Positions 45,700 to 54,603 of a stretch of DNA of 64,000 nt are shown here, piece after piece; within the stretch, counting starts at the first letter, position 1, and each line of letters begins with the position of its first letter. Both the position numbers and the translations under genes were made by a program. Under the pieces are notes generated by a model. That model was not told the DNA's origin. It did no database searches and was given only the letters and a program-made list of their open reading frames with translations. This DNA comes from Lysinibacillus sp. G4S2. GTDB taxonomy: Bacteria > Bacillota > Bacilli > Bacillales_A > Planococcaceae. The DNA is taken from the NCBI RefSeq assembly GCF_030348505.1, contig NZ_JAUCFJ010000002.1, forward strand, positions 3,352,001-3,416,000, read 5' to 3'.

Positions 45700-46083
45700 A
45701 TATTCATCTCCTACAAATAATCAATTATGCATCGGGTCCGGATTCAGCTTTGTGCTTGCACAAAGAACTCCTTTCCGAATTCGTGATATCCACCAGAGGC
45801 TTTAACTTGTTTTAGCGGATTTTGGACACCCGCTGAAATAAGTTAAATATAACTTTTGTGAAAGTGTACAAATATCAAAATTTTAACACTTTACGTTTAG
45901 TTTTATCCTTTAATGAAGTAATCATCCACTCCAAAAATGTAGTGGAATGATTTTGTGACCTTTCACTAATAACATCCAATAGATTAATTCTAGCCACAAT
46001 CTAATTAATTTTATCAAACTCATTGGACTATCGCTAGCGCATCTTTTATAATAATAAAGAAGATAGAAAGGGGTAAGAAAATT
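45700..46083. other. lipM-yqhL divergent intergenic region
   Basis: No gene. A hairpin-rich segment at about 45725-45850 (CTTTGTGcttGCACAAAG; then CCACCAGAGGCTTTAACTTG and CACCCGCTGAAATAAGTT) looks like another dispersed repeat family, weakly similar to 16741-16765. Promoters for both genes must be here but I cannot place them reliably. Confidence 0.4.
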
Positions 46084-46470
46084 TTGGACATACTTATCAC
46101 ACTCGGTATAATGTTAGTAGTCGTAATTGCATATATCGGCATTAATTCTATGCGACTCAAAAAAGCCGTAACTAACCTAACACAAGAACAATTTATTGAA
46201 GGCTATCGTAAAGCACAACTTATCGACGTACGTGAGCAAAAAGAATTTGAAGCTGGTCACATTCTTGGTGCACGTAATGTTCCTTCAACTGCACTACGTC
46301 AACGTTACAAAGAAATTCGCCCAGATTTACCAGTATATTTATACTGTCAAAATACAGGCCGTAGCTCACGAGCTGCTTTATATCTTAAAAAGCGTGGCTA
46401 CAACCAAATTTACCAACTTCAAGGCGGCTTCCGTACTTGGACAGGTAAAATAAAGTCCAAAAAACAATAA
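46084..46470 (+). CDS. yqhL: Rhodanese-like protein YqhL
   Basis: A 128-aa membrane-anchored rhodanese. Residues 2-22 form a TM helix (ITLGIMLVVVIAYIGI). The rhodanese domain follows (FIEGYRKAQLIDVREQKEFE) with the active-site loop YCQNTGRSSRAA, whose Cys carries the persulfide. In B. subtilis yqhL is the divergent neighbour of lipM. The start is a TTG about 9 bases after AAGGGG. Confidence 0.9.
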   Translation: MDILITLGIMLVVVIAYIGINSMRLKKAVTNLTQEQFIEGYRKAQLIDVREQKEFEAGHILGARNVPSTALRQRYKEIRPDLPVYLYCQNTGRSSRAALYLKKRGYNQIYQLQGGFRTWTGKIKSKKQ

Positions 46471-46572
46471 TGAAACAAAATAGATAAGACATTAGCGACT
46501 TATATAAATAAATTCACTCTTTGAAACTAAGTAAATTTATATATATTTACCTATATCGCTTTGTTTTACACA

Positions 46573-46614
46573 AAAAAGAACCATCTCAAATGACTATGAG
46601 ATGGTTTCTTTTTT
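46573..46614. terminator. Bidirectional terminator after yqhL
   Basis: AAAAAAGAaCCATCTCA / TGAGATGGTTTCTTTTTT hairpin with flanking A and T runs. Confidence 0.8.
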
Positions 46615-46769
46615 CGCAAAAAATTCTGAGTTTCTACTATATTATATTTATTGTGCAACGTCTAACAAGTTTTTTCATGCTAAATCGTGCATTGGACAAA
46701 ATAAGGAAAAGCCACGCGAGGCAATATTCTGCTCGTTTTCATTGGGGATTCTTTAGTCTATGAAGCGGC

Positions 46770-46824
46770 TGGACAAAGTGAGGAAAACATTCAGCCAGAA
46801 CGAAAATCAACCTTACGTCATGGT
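46770..46824 (-). repeat. Dispersed intergenic repeat, copy near array C
   Basis: Minus strand reads ACCATGACGTAAGGTTGATT then TTCGTTCTGGCTGAATG, a diverged version of the element at 20171. TGGACAAARTRAGGAAAA appears twice, at about 46692 and 46771. Confidence 0.5.
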
Positions 46825-46871
46825 GACAGCCTCACTTTATACTAAATATTAAACATAATCCACAGATTACT

Positions 46872-46990
46872 TTGAGGATTTATCGAAACAAAATCGCTCT
46901 TTATCGAAACTATTTGAACTTTTATCGAAACAAAATCTCATTTTATCGAAACTTTTTGGGCTTTTATCGAAAAACAAGCTCTTTCTATCA
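46872..46990 (-). repeat. CGATAAA array C: inverted near-copy of array B
   Basis: TTTATCGAAA motifs recur with TATCG at 46881, 46902, 46923, 46944 and 46965 (and a degenerate TATCA at 46986), exactly 21 apart. The reverse complement matches 26690-26806 with only about two to four differences across about 117 bases. It is flanked by the ACCATAACGTGTGGTTGATT element (46999-47020, minus strand). Confidence 0.9.
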
Positions 46991-46998
46991 AAGAAATC

Positions 46999-47020
46999 AA
47001 CCACACGTTATGGTGAAGGG
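46999..47020 (-). repeat. Partial dispersed repeat beside array C
   Basis: Minus-strand ACCATAACGTGTGGTTGATT is identical to the first 20 bases of the copy at 20171, which also stands beside a CGATAAA array. Confidence 0.6.
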
Positions 47021-47189
47021 CCCATATTAACATATGTCTAAAAATACTATTTTTCGTTAACTATTTAGCTAGACAAACCTTAATCTTCTTTTTTTCAGAA
47101 AATAGCTAAAATTTAACCTTGAATAATTATGTAAGCACTGATAGGATGTATAATATCTTAAAATAATGTCATCAAGACAATACAATACA

Positions 47190-47310
47190 AGCTATGAATG
47201 CTATGGATCACACTATAGCAGGAGCAGTTCTGGAGAGAACGCATTTTGCGTCGCCGAAGGGTTCACTATCTCAGGCAAAAGGACAGAGGAGTAATATCAA
47301 CTTTCATCAT
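47190..47310 (+). ncRNA. Glycine riboswitch (single aptamer)
   Basis: The conserved aptamer core is present: TCTGGAGAGAAC, GTCGCCGAAGG, then TCTCAGGCAAAAGGACAGAG (47271-47290 region). Only one full aptamer is seen. A short stem before it (GCTAT...ATAGC, 47191-47217) could be the partial ghost aptamer found in singlet glycine riboswitches. A terminator follows at 47386 and then a gene for an alanine/glycine-type permease, so glycine probably represses its own uptake gene; that direction is inference. Confidence 0.88.
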
Positions 47311-47385
47311 GAAAGCTATACCACATGAATGTTTATTTTTTCACATCCAACATTCGCAATTGGTATTTGTTATTCTGACGTTTAC

Positions 47386-47416
47386 GAGACTAGTGTCAAT
47401 ACTAGTCTCTTTTTAT
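47386..47416 (+). terminator. Riboswitch expression-platform terminator
   Basis: GAGACTAGT-gtcaat-ACTAGTCTC perfect 9-bp stem followed by TTTTTATTTT, between the glycine aptamer and the permease start. Confidence 0.85.
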
Positions 47417-47457
47417 TTTCCAGTCATAATTTTTATGCATCTTTGAGGAGGATTAAC

Positions 47458-48807
47458 GTGGAACAACATCAATTAAAACGTGAATTAAAAAATCGTCATG
47501 TGCAGCTCATTGCTATTGGCGGAACAATCGGTACCGGTTTATTTTTAGGTTCAGGTAAAGCGATTGCTTTAGCAGGACCTTCCATCATCTTAGCCTATTT
47601 AATCGTCGGAACTGCCCTATTTTTTGTGATGCGCGCATTAGGTGAACTATTATTATCGAATGCAGGCTATACATCATTTACTGATTTTGCATCAGAATAC
47701 ATAGGTCCTTGGGCAGGTTACGTCACTGGCTGGACATACTGGTTCTGCTGGATCATGACCGCTATGGCAGATATTATTGCTGTCGGTGTTTATGCACAAT
47801 ATTGGTTTGATATACCTCAATGGGTACCGGCAATCGGTTGTTTAGTACTGTTATTAATATTGAATTTATTAACTGTAAAACTATTTGGTGAGCTAGAATT
47901 TTGGTTTGCCCTTATAAAGGTCATCACAATTGTTGCGCTGATCGTTATTGGACTAATCATGTTATTTACAGGCTTTCAAACAAGTTCTGGCACAGTTTCA
48001 GTTGAAAATCTTTGGGCACATGGCGGAATTTTCCCGAATGGTCTATACGGCTTCCTAATGGCCTTCCAAATGGTTGTTTTCGCATTTGTTGGTGTCGAAT
48101 TAGTAGGTGTTTCTGCTGCAGAAACGACAGATCCTCAAAAAAATATTCCTTCTGCCATTAATAAAATTCCATTACGTATTTTATTATTTTACGTAGGAGC
48201 ATTATTTGTTATTTTATGCATTAATCCTTGGTATGAAATGTCTGCCTCAAGCAGTCCATTTGTACAAGTGTTTACGCTAGCTGGCATCCCAATTGCTGCA
48301 GGTATCATTAATTTTGTCGTTCTCACATCTGCTGCTTCAGCGGGTAATAGTGGTTTATTCTCTACAAGCCGAATGCTTTATAATCTCGGAAACAATAAGC
48401 AAGCTTCGCCATCATTTGCCAAGCTCAATAAAAACAGTGTACCAAGTAACGCACTTGTTATTTCAGCAATAGTTGTATCAGCAGGAGCATTACTAAGTAA
48501 ACTAATGCCTGAAACCGCCTTTAGTGTTGTTACAACGATAAGTGCTATTTGCTTTATTTGGGTGTGGAGTATTATATTAATCTCTCATATTATTTATAAA
48601 CGTAGAAATCGTACGCTTCATGAAGCATCGATTTTCAAAGCACCTTTTACTCCGTTCGTGAACTATTTAGTACTTGCCTTTTTCGTATTTCTATTAGTAG
48701 TGATGTTCATTTCAGAGGAAACACGCACGGCATTACTGTTAACACCAATTTGGTTTATCATACTAATGATAATTTATAAAATGAAAAGAAAGAAACCAAT
48801 ACGTTAA
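47458..48807 (+). CDS. Amino acid permease, D-serine/D-alanine/glycine (CycA) type
   Basis: An APC-family proton symporter of 449 aa with 12 TM helices. It begins LKRELKNRHVQLIAIGGTIG with the family motif GTGLFLGSGKAIALAGPS in TM1. The C-terminal half has SAASAGNSGLFSTSRMLYNL. The GTG start at 47458 has GAGGAGG 6 bases upstream; the longer open frame runs back through the riboswitch terminator and is excluded. The glycine riboswitch in its leader supports glycine, or alanine/serine, as substrate. Confidence 0.92.
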   Translation: MEQHQLKRELKNRHVQLIAIGGTIGTGLFLGSGKAIALAGPSIILAYLIVGTALFFVMRALGELLLSNAGYTSFTDFASEYIGPWAGYVTGWTYWFCWIMTAMADIIAVGVYAQYWFDIPQWVPAIGCLVLLLILNLLTVKLFGELEFWFALIKVITIVALIVIGLIMLFTGFQTSSGTVSVENLWAHGGIFPNGLYGFLMAFQMVVFAFVGVELVGVSAAETTDPQKNIPSAINKIPLRILLFYVGALFVILCINPWYEMSASSSPFVQVFTLAGIPIAAGIINFVVLTSAASAGNSGLFSTSRMLYNLGNNKQASPSFAKLNKNSVPSNALVISAIVVSAGALLSKLMPETAFSVVTTISAICFIWVWSIILISHIIYKRRNRTLHEASIFKAPFTPFVNYLVLAFFVFLLVVMFISEETRTALLLTPIWFIILMIIYKMKRKKPIR

Positions 48808-48808
48808 G

Positions 48809-48880
48809 ATGAATTTCGCCTTGGCGCAATTGTAGCTACCGCTTTGCATTCGCAACAAAAAACATTTGCTGCATGAAGAT
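48809..48880. repeat. Degenerate dispersed repeat, second family
   Basis: TAGCTACCGCTTTGCATTCG followed by CAACAAAAAACATTTGCTG resembles 16960-17000 at about 32 of 41 bases. Non-coding. Confidence 0.4.
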
Positions 48881-48887
48881 GAATTGT

Positions 48888-48937
48888 CCTGGATAGTGTC
48901 ACTTGAAAGAAAGTGAAGCTATTCAGGGCTTTTTATT
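48888..48937 (+). terminator. Terminator of the permease gene
   Basis: CCTGGATAGTGTCACTT / AAGTGAAGCTATTCAGG stem followed by GCTTTTTATT. Confidence 0.8.
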
Positions 48938-48988
48938 CCCAATTAACGATATAATAAATATATTGATTTTAAATCAGGAGGGAGTTTT

Positions 48989-49384
48989 ATTAAAAATAAA
49001 ATTGCTATTTCTATTTCCCTATTGTTGACGGCTATCTTGATTGTATTATTAATGTTGGTTAATAATATCAACAACAATAATACAGACATTAGATTAGTAG
49101 AAGGATTTGTCTTAACAAAACAAGATAATAAAGGGTTACAAATTTTAATTAGCGAAAATTCACCAGAAAAACAGGAGAATATAGACGCTGATACGATAAA
49201 TGAATTAGCCACTAAAGATGACACGATGATGTGGGTTCCGGTGGACAAATCTATCTACAATCAAATTCATTTAGGAGATAAACTAATTATTGAATATGAT
49301 GGGTTTTTATTTGAATCATTGCCATCTATTATAGGGAATGTAATTTCTTTAAAAATTGTAACTGAAAATAAAAAGAAACAATAA
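48989..49384 (+). CDS. Small membrane-anchored DUF3221-like protein with apparent ATT start
   Basis: About 131 aa: a TM/signal anchor (KNKIAISISLLLTAILIVLL) followed by a beta-rich extracytoplasmic domain (IRLVEGFVLTKQDNKGLQIL, then MMWVPVDKSIYNQIHLGDKL) resembling DUF3221. AGGAGG at 48977-48982 is correctly spaced from an ATT codon at 48989, and no ATG/GTG/TTG exists in frame until the TTG pair at 49022, which would cut the TM helix. So either ATT is the start, as in infC, or an ATG has mutated. The function is unknown. Confidence 0.65.
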   Translation: MKNKIAISISLLLTAILIVLLMLVNNINNNNTDIRLVEGFVLTKQDNKGLQILISENSPEKQENIDADTINELATKDDTMMWVPVDKSIYNQIHLGDKLIIEYDGFLFESLPSIIGNVISLKIVTENKKKQ

Positions 49385-49385
49385 A

Positions 49386-49420
49386 AAAGCTACCTGTTCA
49401 AGCATCAGGTAGCTATCTTT
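49386..49420. terminator. Bidirectional terminator
   Basis: AAGCTACCTG / CAGGTAGCT hairpin just after the stop at 49384, with A and T runs on each side. Confidence 0.75.
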
Positions 49421-49467
49421 ATTGTGAAAAGTGAATAGACAAAATATTTAGCCATACTTTATATGTG

Positions 49468-50463
49468 TTAATCTTGCGGTAAATCTAGATCCTTTATTCT
49501 TTCAATTTCTTCTCTCGATAAGCCTACTAAATCCATTATTTCTTCAACCGTTTCATGTCGTTTCAGCAATTTTTTCACTAACTCTATTTGCTCTTGTTTA
49601 CGCCCTTGCTCTATCCCTTGCTCTAGTCCTTCTTTTATTCCCTCTGTTTTTCCTTGTTCTCTTCCCTTATTGATTCCATCAATGTAGCGGGCTTCTTCAT
49701 CTAGGATATACTTTAAGCGAGACTGATAAGCAAGAATTGTTTCAGGGGATTGACTAATTTCTTCCCATGTATCAAATGCTGCGCGTAAGTTTTCATCCTC
49801 CATCGCTAACTCCTCCAATTCACGATATATCTCTGCATATACTTTCTTATTACGACCATCGACCATACCAAGTAATAACAACCATCGAATTAATAGGTCC
49901 TCAAGAGCATTCAACTTTCCTTCATACCAAAGCGAAATAAACTTGTTTATCTCTATAAAGTGAATTTCCATCACATCTTCTTCTGGCATTAGTCTTGATA
50001 ATGTTGTGTCTTCATATAGATGAAAAGTATTGTGATAATTTTTGTTGTCTTTAAACATTGTGAAATTGCAAATATTGATCGTGATTGTTGGGCGTAACTC
50101 ACTATAGCCCATCCCTCGAACTAGCTGTGACTCATACATTTTTGCCCAATAATATAGCGTTCTCTTTGTCATATCATGCTGATTAGATAGTTGAATTTCC
50201 ACATTGATGAAGTCACCATTTTGTGTTTTCACAAGAATATCTAGTCGGGATTGTTTATCGTCCTGATATTCACCGCCCAATTCATGTTTAAGGAATGTTA
50301 CTTCTTTAATAGTGTCTCGTCCTGTAAGTTTAAGTACCGCATTCAAAAAAACAACTGTAATTTTTTTATTCTTTTCATTTCCGAACATTTGCTTGAAGGC
50401 AAAATCAACCTTCAAGTCAAAAAGCTTTTCTAACGGAATTCTTCGTATCGCTTTTCGATTCAT
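49468..50463 (-). CDS. Rpn-family PD-(D/E)XK nuclease / transposase-like protein
   Basis: A 331-aa protein of the recombination-promoting nuclease (Rpn, PDDEXK_2) family. It begins with the family hallmark LFDLKVDFAFKQMFGNEKNK, has the catalytic core SRLDILVKTQNGDFINVEIQ (Asp, then Glu-x-Gln) and YYWAKMYESQLVRGMGYSEL. The C-terminus has the usual EGxxxGxxQG helical repeats (GIKEGLEQGIEQGRKQEQIE). Members are endonucleases linked to RecA-independent recombination. GAGGTG precedes the ATG. It is often found in multiple copies per genome, in accessory sites. Confidence 0.9.
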   Translation of the reverse strand: MNRKAIRRIPLEKLFDLKVDFAFKQMFGNEKNKKITVVFLNAVLKLTGRDTIKEVTFLKHELGGEYQDDKQSRLDILVKTQNGDFINVEIQLSNQHDMTKRTLYYWAKMYESQLVRGMGYSELRPTITINICNFTMFKDNKNYHNTFHLYEDTTLSRLMPEEDVMEIHFIEINKFISLWYEGKLNALEDLLIRWLLLLGMVDGRNKKVYAEIYRELEELAMEDENLRAAFDTWEEISQSPETILAYQSRLKYILDEEARYIDGINKGREQGKTEGIKEGLEQGIEQGRKQEQIELVKKLLKRHETVEEIMDLVGLSREEIERIKDLDLPQD

Positions 50464-50549
50464 CAGGCATCACCTCTTTTTTATTACTATCATTATAGCA
50501 TGGGCTTACTATTAGACCACTATAAAACATCAACAACGAATTATGTTAT

Positions 50550-50762
50550 TCACAAAATCTTAAATAGGAATAAATAGCTCAATGTATGGATGACTGTAAT
50601 AATTCCAGGCTTTAGCCAACGTTTCTTAGAACAATTTTGATGGTAATATTCAAATACTTGAGCAACTAATTGACTTAACTCCTGCAATTTTCGATCCTGA
50701 AAGAACACATTTCGAAGCTCTTCTGAAATCGTAGTTGACCTTTTATTTATTTTTTTATGCAA
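50550..50762 (-). pseudogene. Fragment of an IS91-type transposase
   Basis: The 70-codon frame contains ELRNVFFQDRKLQELSQLVA and CSKKRWLKPGIITVIHT, which match the middle of IS91/IS801-like transposases (there followed by a GRDLKWNPHIH-type HUH region). Here the match ends at VIHT and an unrelated hydrophobic tail follows, so the catalytic part is missing. No IS ends are visible. Confidence 0.6.
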
Positions 50763-50783
50763 CGCTAGTGAATATCCTTAACA

Positions 50784-50822
50784 ACAAAAAAGATGACTTC
50801 GGACAAACTGAAGTCATCTATA
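50784..50822. terminator. Terminator of the glutaminase gene
   Basis: AGATGACTTC / GAAGTCATCT 10-bp stem with flanking A/T runs, next to the stop at 50833. Confidence 0.8.
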
Positions 50823-50832
50823 TTTTACTTGT

Positions 50833-51804
50833 TTAAAAAATAGTCATATTCCACTCGGTAGCGATATGCTTTAGTAAATTCACTCCCGCTACACTGTTCC
50901 CGATGGTATCAATGGCTGGTCCATAAATGCCAATACCGCAGCCAGCAGGAAATGGTGAATCTAAGCCTGCATGACTTGGTACAGCCACCAAAATCGCACC
51001 AGAAACACCACTTTTAGCGGGTAACCCGATAAATGCAGCAAATTTACCTGAAGCATTATACATACCGCAAGTAACCATTAATGCCTTCGCTAATTTTGCC
51101 ACTTGTTTTGGAAAGAGTTGTGTTTTTAATAGAGGATGATAGCCATCATTGGCGATGACTAAACCAATCATCGCTAAATCCGAAACATTGACTTCAATAG
51201 CACATTGTTTCAAATAAACCTCCAATGCCTCCTCTACAGGACAATCTAAAAAGCCAGAATCCATTAAATAGTACGCTAATGATCGATTACGATTAGCTGT
51301 TTGCCATTCAGATTGAAAAACCTCTTCATTTACCCTTATTTTTTTACCAACGATTTGTTCTAAAAAATTTAGGATTTTTGAAACCTTCTCTTGTGGTGAA
51401 TTTCCGTCAAGCATAGAGGATACTGTAATCGCTCCTGCATTAATCATTGGATTAAAAGGTTTTCCAGGCTGATGACTTTCAAGACGAATGATTGAGTTGA
51501 AGGTATCCCCTGTCGGTTCAACATCTACTCGCTCTAAAACATAGGGTAATCCCCGTTCCATACACGCTAAAATAAATGTAACAACTTTTGAAACACTTTG
51601 CAGAGTAAACAGTTCAGCTGTCTCTCCTGCTTTGATTTCGTCACTATCAGGTCCGATTATCGAAATAGCTAATTGATTTGGATCTTTTTCTGATAAAGCA
51701 GGAATATAGCTTGCACATTTTCCCTCTTTCGCATACGGACGAAACTGTTTCACCCATTCTGCTACCATGTGATTATTATTATGATTGATTTGTTCTTTCG
51801 GCAT
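50833..51804 (-). CDS. glsA: Glutaminase
   Basis: GlsA hydrolyses glutamine to glutamate and ammonia, with a serine-dependent beta-lactamase-like fold. The nucleophile motif is LQSVSKVVTF (Ser-x-x-Lys), and NPMINAGAITVSSML and GLPAKSGVSGAILVAVP are conserved elements. The start at 51804 (MPKEQINHN, 323 aa) has AAAGGAG about 8 bases upstream and fits the usual length; the frame from 51861 is longer without support. Confidence 0.95.
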   Translation of the reverse strand: MPKEQINHNNNHMVAEWVKQFRPYAKEGKCASYIPALSEKDPNQLAISIIGPDSDEIKAGETAELFTLQSVSKVVTFILACMERGLPYVLERVDVEPTGDTFNSIIRLESHQPGKPFNPMINAGAITVSSMLDGNSPQEKVSKILNFLEQIVGKKIRVNEEVFQSEWQTANRNRSLAYYLMDSGFLDCPVEEALEVYLKQCAIEVNVSDLAMIGLVIANDGYHPLLKTQLFPKQVAKLAKALMVTCGMYNASGKFAAFIGLPAKSGVSGAILVAVPSHAGLDSPFPAGCGIGIYGPAIDTIGNSVAGVNLLKHIATEWNMTIF

Positions 51805-51896
51805 TTTGTGATCTCCTTTCAAAAAACGGCACCTTACGCCATAGTTACTCATTAAGTGCACTTTACTAAGAAAAAGACTTAATAGTATGTAAAAAC

Positions 51897-51928
51897 AGAG
51901 CCTCCATAGTGTACCCTATGAAGACTCT
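51897..51928 (-). terminator. Terminator of the M20 hydrolase gene
   Basis: AGAGtCTTCATAG / CTATGGAGgCTCT stem followed by GTTTTTAC on the minus strand. Confidence 0.7.
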
Positions 51929-51943
51929 ATTTGGAATAACATT

Positions 51944-53359
51944 TTAAAGTTTTGGAGGCATAGTACCTTCTGGAATGAGCGAAACATATGTCTCTCCATC
52001 CAGACGATCCTTCCATTCTTTTTTAGCTTCTTCAATAAGTACCGGATTATCAATTAAATCAACAGCAGTACAAGCCATTATTTTTGCAGCCTGTAGCATC
52101 CCTTTATGAGCTATTGGCATGACACCCTGTGATACAACCTGCCAAGTATGAAGTGGTGTACCTAATGCCATACACACAGTTGTACATTGGACAGTCGGGA
52201 CATTCCAACTTACATCTCCAACATCAGTTGATCCACCCATTACAAATTCAGGTAGGATATTAGGGATGTGATTAGCGATAACTTTATCTTTTAACTGCAT
52301 AACATCTTCTCTAGCTAAACCAACTAACGACGACGCTTGGACTTCCGGCGTAAATGTATTATAAATAGCCTGTGCATGATGCTCATCTTCTATTGTATAA
52401 GCTGGCATACCGATTTCAAGTATTTGTTTTTGCATCGTATCGTAAAGCGTTTTATTTGGAATAAGATTTGACGCTGCTCCCTCAAAATCGATTTCTAAAG
52501 ATGTTCCAGTCATCAACGTTGCGCCTTTAGCAATATTTTCAACACGTTGATAAATCTCTTGGACTTGATGTTTTTTTGGCGCTCTTACTAAGTAAGTCAC
52601 CTCTGCATAAGGCTGTACAACATTTGGAGACGTTCCTCCTGCATTTGTAATCGCATAATGCACGCGCGCCTCTGGAATGATATGTTCACGTAAATAGTTT
52701 ACCCCAACATTCATAAGTTCAACTGCATCTAATGCACTTCTGCCTAGATGTGGTGCCGCTGCAGCATGTGCACTTTTCCCCATGAATTTAAAAGTAGCTG
52801 CATAGTTTGCTAGAGAGCTACAAGTCATAACAGTTGTAAAAGTACCTGGATGCCAAGATATCGCAATATCTACATCACCGAATATACCAGCCTTCGCCAT
52901 ATAAGCTTTCCCTGAACCATTCTCCTCTGCTGGACAGCCGTAGAAACGAATCGTAGCTGATTGATTATTTTGTTCTAAATAATCTTTCACCGCAACCGCA
53001 GCAGTAAGCGCTCCTGTCCCCAATAAGTTATGCCCACAACCATGACCACTGCCTTCGTACTCTAGAGGCTCATAATGAGTAGCCCCACCTTTTTGACTCA
53101 AGCCTGGGAGTGCATCATACTCACCAAGAAAAGCAATAACTGGTTTTCCTGAACCATATGTTCCAACTAGTGCTGTATCAAGTCCCGAAATTCCAATTTC
53201 TGTTAAAAAACCTTCTTTTTCTAAAGCTGCCTTCATATACTGAACAGATTTTTTCTCTTGAAAATGTAGTTCTGGCACTGCCCAAATTGCATCACTTAAT
53301 GCAATGCTTACATCTCTTTTAGCTTCAATTAATGAAGAAATTTTTTCATAAAAATTCAT
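51944..53359 (-). CDS. M20 family amidohydrolase, AbgB-like
   Basis: A 471-aa zinc hydrolase of the M20D group. Metal-site motifs are FLGEYDALPGL, GSGHGCGHNLLGTGAL, the catalytic Glu pair in GCPAEENGSGKA and SWHPGT. The lid domain includes SAHAAAAPHLGRSALDA. AbgB cleaves p-aminobenzoyl-glutamate; relatives act on other N-acyl amino acids, so the substrate is unproven. It lies 14 bases after an MFS transporter gene, suggesting uptake and cleavage of one compound. Confidence 0.88.
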   Translation of the reverse strand: MNFYEKISSLIEAKRDVSIALSDAIWAVPELHFQEKKSVQYMKAALEKEGFLTEIGISGLDTALVGTYGSGKPVIAFLGEYDALPGLSQKGGATHYEPLEYEGSGHGCGHNLLGTGALTAAVAVKDYLEQNNQSATIRFYGCPAEENGSGKAYMAKAGIFGDVDIAISWHPGTFTTVMTCSSLANYAATFKFMGKSAHAAAAPHLGRSALDAVELMNVGVNYLREHIIPEARVHYAITNAGGTSPNVVQPYAEVTYLVRAPKKHQVQEIYQRVENIAKGATLMTGTSLEIDFEGAASNLIPNKTLYDTMQKQILEIGMPAYTIEDEHHAQAIYNTFTPEVQASSLVGLAREDVMQLKDKVIANHIPNILPEFVMGGSTDVGDVSWNVPTVQCTTVCMALGTPLHTWQVVSQGVMPIAHKGMLQAAKIMACTAVDLIDNPVLIEEAKKEWKDRLDGETYVSLIPEGTMPPKL

Positions 53360-53373
53360 TTTTATACCTCCAC

Positions 53374-54603
53374 TTACTCTAATGTTGAATTCAACAACGT
53401 TCCTTTTTGATCATTTAACGTTAATAGTGCAATAATACAAATAACCGCAAATCCAATTAACATCCAAAAAGCTGCATCAAAGGATCCATTAAACGCATCT
53501 ACCATAAAGCCAATTGCCATCGGTGTTACAAATCCTGCTAATTGACCACCTGTATTAGCAATCCCCATTGCTGAACCCGTAATAGAAGATGGTAATTTCT
53601 TCAACACAATAGCAGGTAACATTGTAATGACAAATGCAATAAATAAAGTAACAACCGTTTGGTACCCGATAAACATTGTTACGGATTCCGCTGTAAACAT
53701 TAAATACAATAAAATACCGATAACTCCACATGAAATCGAACCTAAAATTTTGTCCATTCCTCGTGGTAACTTATCAATGATATAACCACTACCATAGACA
53801 CCAATAATAGTAGTGATGGCCGGAATTGTTTGTGCCCAACCAATCGACATTAAATCGAGTCCACGATTTTTTTGAAGATACGTTGGGATCCATGAAACTA
53901 ATCCCCAGTTCACAGCATAGATACAGAAATAAGCAATCATTAAATTCCACATAAGTGGTGTTTTAAATAGTTCCTTAAAGTTAACTTTAGTAGAGCCGTT
54001 TTCTTTACTATTTTCCACAACTTCATCTTGCGGAAGTTTAATATATTTCCAATATAAAAATGCAATAATAGCACCGATTGCACCAATGATAATAAACATC
54101 GTGCGCCAGCCAATCGTTCCTAACAAATAAGCTGCAAGTAACGGTACGATTAATGACACAATACCTCCAGAGGAAAGCATGATTGACATTGCTCGCCCTC
54201 TTTCTTCCCTCGGGAAAATCGTCGCTATAATTTTAGAGCTAGATGGTTGGAACCCACCTTCTCCAATACCAAATAAAAATCGAATGACAATCATCGCAAC
54301 TAAAGACCAAGCTAGAGCTGTTAAACCTGTGAAAATTGACCACATAATTACCGAAAAAAGTAAGATTTTTTTAGCACCATATTTATCAGCAAGCCATCCA
54401 CCAGGTATTTGCATAATCGCATAGCCTAAAAAGAAAGCGCTTAAAATAATACCTGTAGAAGATGCATCTAATTGCAAATCACCTGTAATCGCTACAACCG
54501 CATAGTTCATAATGTATCGATCTAAATTACCTAACGACCAACCTAAAAATAATAATGCCAAGATTAAATTTCTGGATTTTCTTGTTACTCCATTCGATGT
54601 CAT
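53374..54603 (-). CDS. MFS transporter, anion:cation symporter (ACS) type
   Basis: A 12-TM transporter of 409 aa. The N-terminal part has LGWSLGNLDRYIMNYAVVAI, with the ACS-type NLDR/Y motif, and GGWLADKYGAKKILLFSVI. The family imports organic anions such as hexuronates, galactonate or phthalate. AGGAGGGG precedes the ATG at 54603 closely. It shares an operon with the AbgB-like hydrolase and probably imports its substrate. The regulator gene at 55171-56475 lies upstream on the same strand. Confidence 0.88.
   Translation of the reverse strand: MTSNGVTRKSRNLILALLFLGWSLGNLDRYIMNYAVVAITGDLQLDASSTGIILSAFFLGYAIMQIPGGWLADKYGAKKILLFSVIMWSIFTGLTALAWSLVAMIVIRFLFGIGEGGFQPSSSKIIATIFPREERGRAMSIMLSSGGIVSLIVPLLAAYLLGTIGWRTMFIIIGAIGAIIAFLYWKYIKLPQDEVVENSKENGSTKVNFKELFKTPLMWNLMIAYFCIYAVNWGLVSWIPTYLQKNRGLDLMSIGWAQTIPAITTIIGVYGSGYIIDKLPRGMDKILGSISCGVIGILLYLMFTAESVTMFIGYQTVVTLFIAFVITMLPAIVLKKLPSSITGSAMGIANTGGQLAGFVTPMAIGFMVDAFNGSFDAAFWMLIGFAVICIIALLTLNDQKGTLLNSTLE

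Noticed and set aside
46521-46763. Plus-strand 80-codon frame after yqhL
   Set aside because: It reads through a bidirectional terminator, lacks a ribosome site, and its sequence is not protein-like.
47329-47457. N-terminal extension of the permease
   Set aside because: The extension would be translated from the riboswitch terminator; a well-placed GAGGAGG and GTG at 47458 give the normal protein start.
48943-49248. Minus-strand 101-codon frame
   Set aside because: It is antisense to the better supported DUF3221-like gene, which has a good ribosome site and protein-like sequence.
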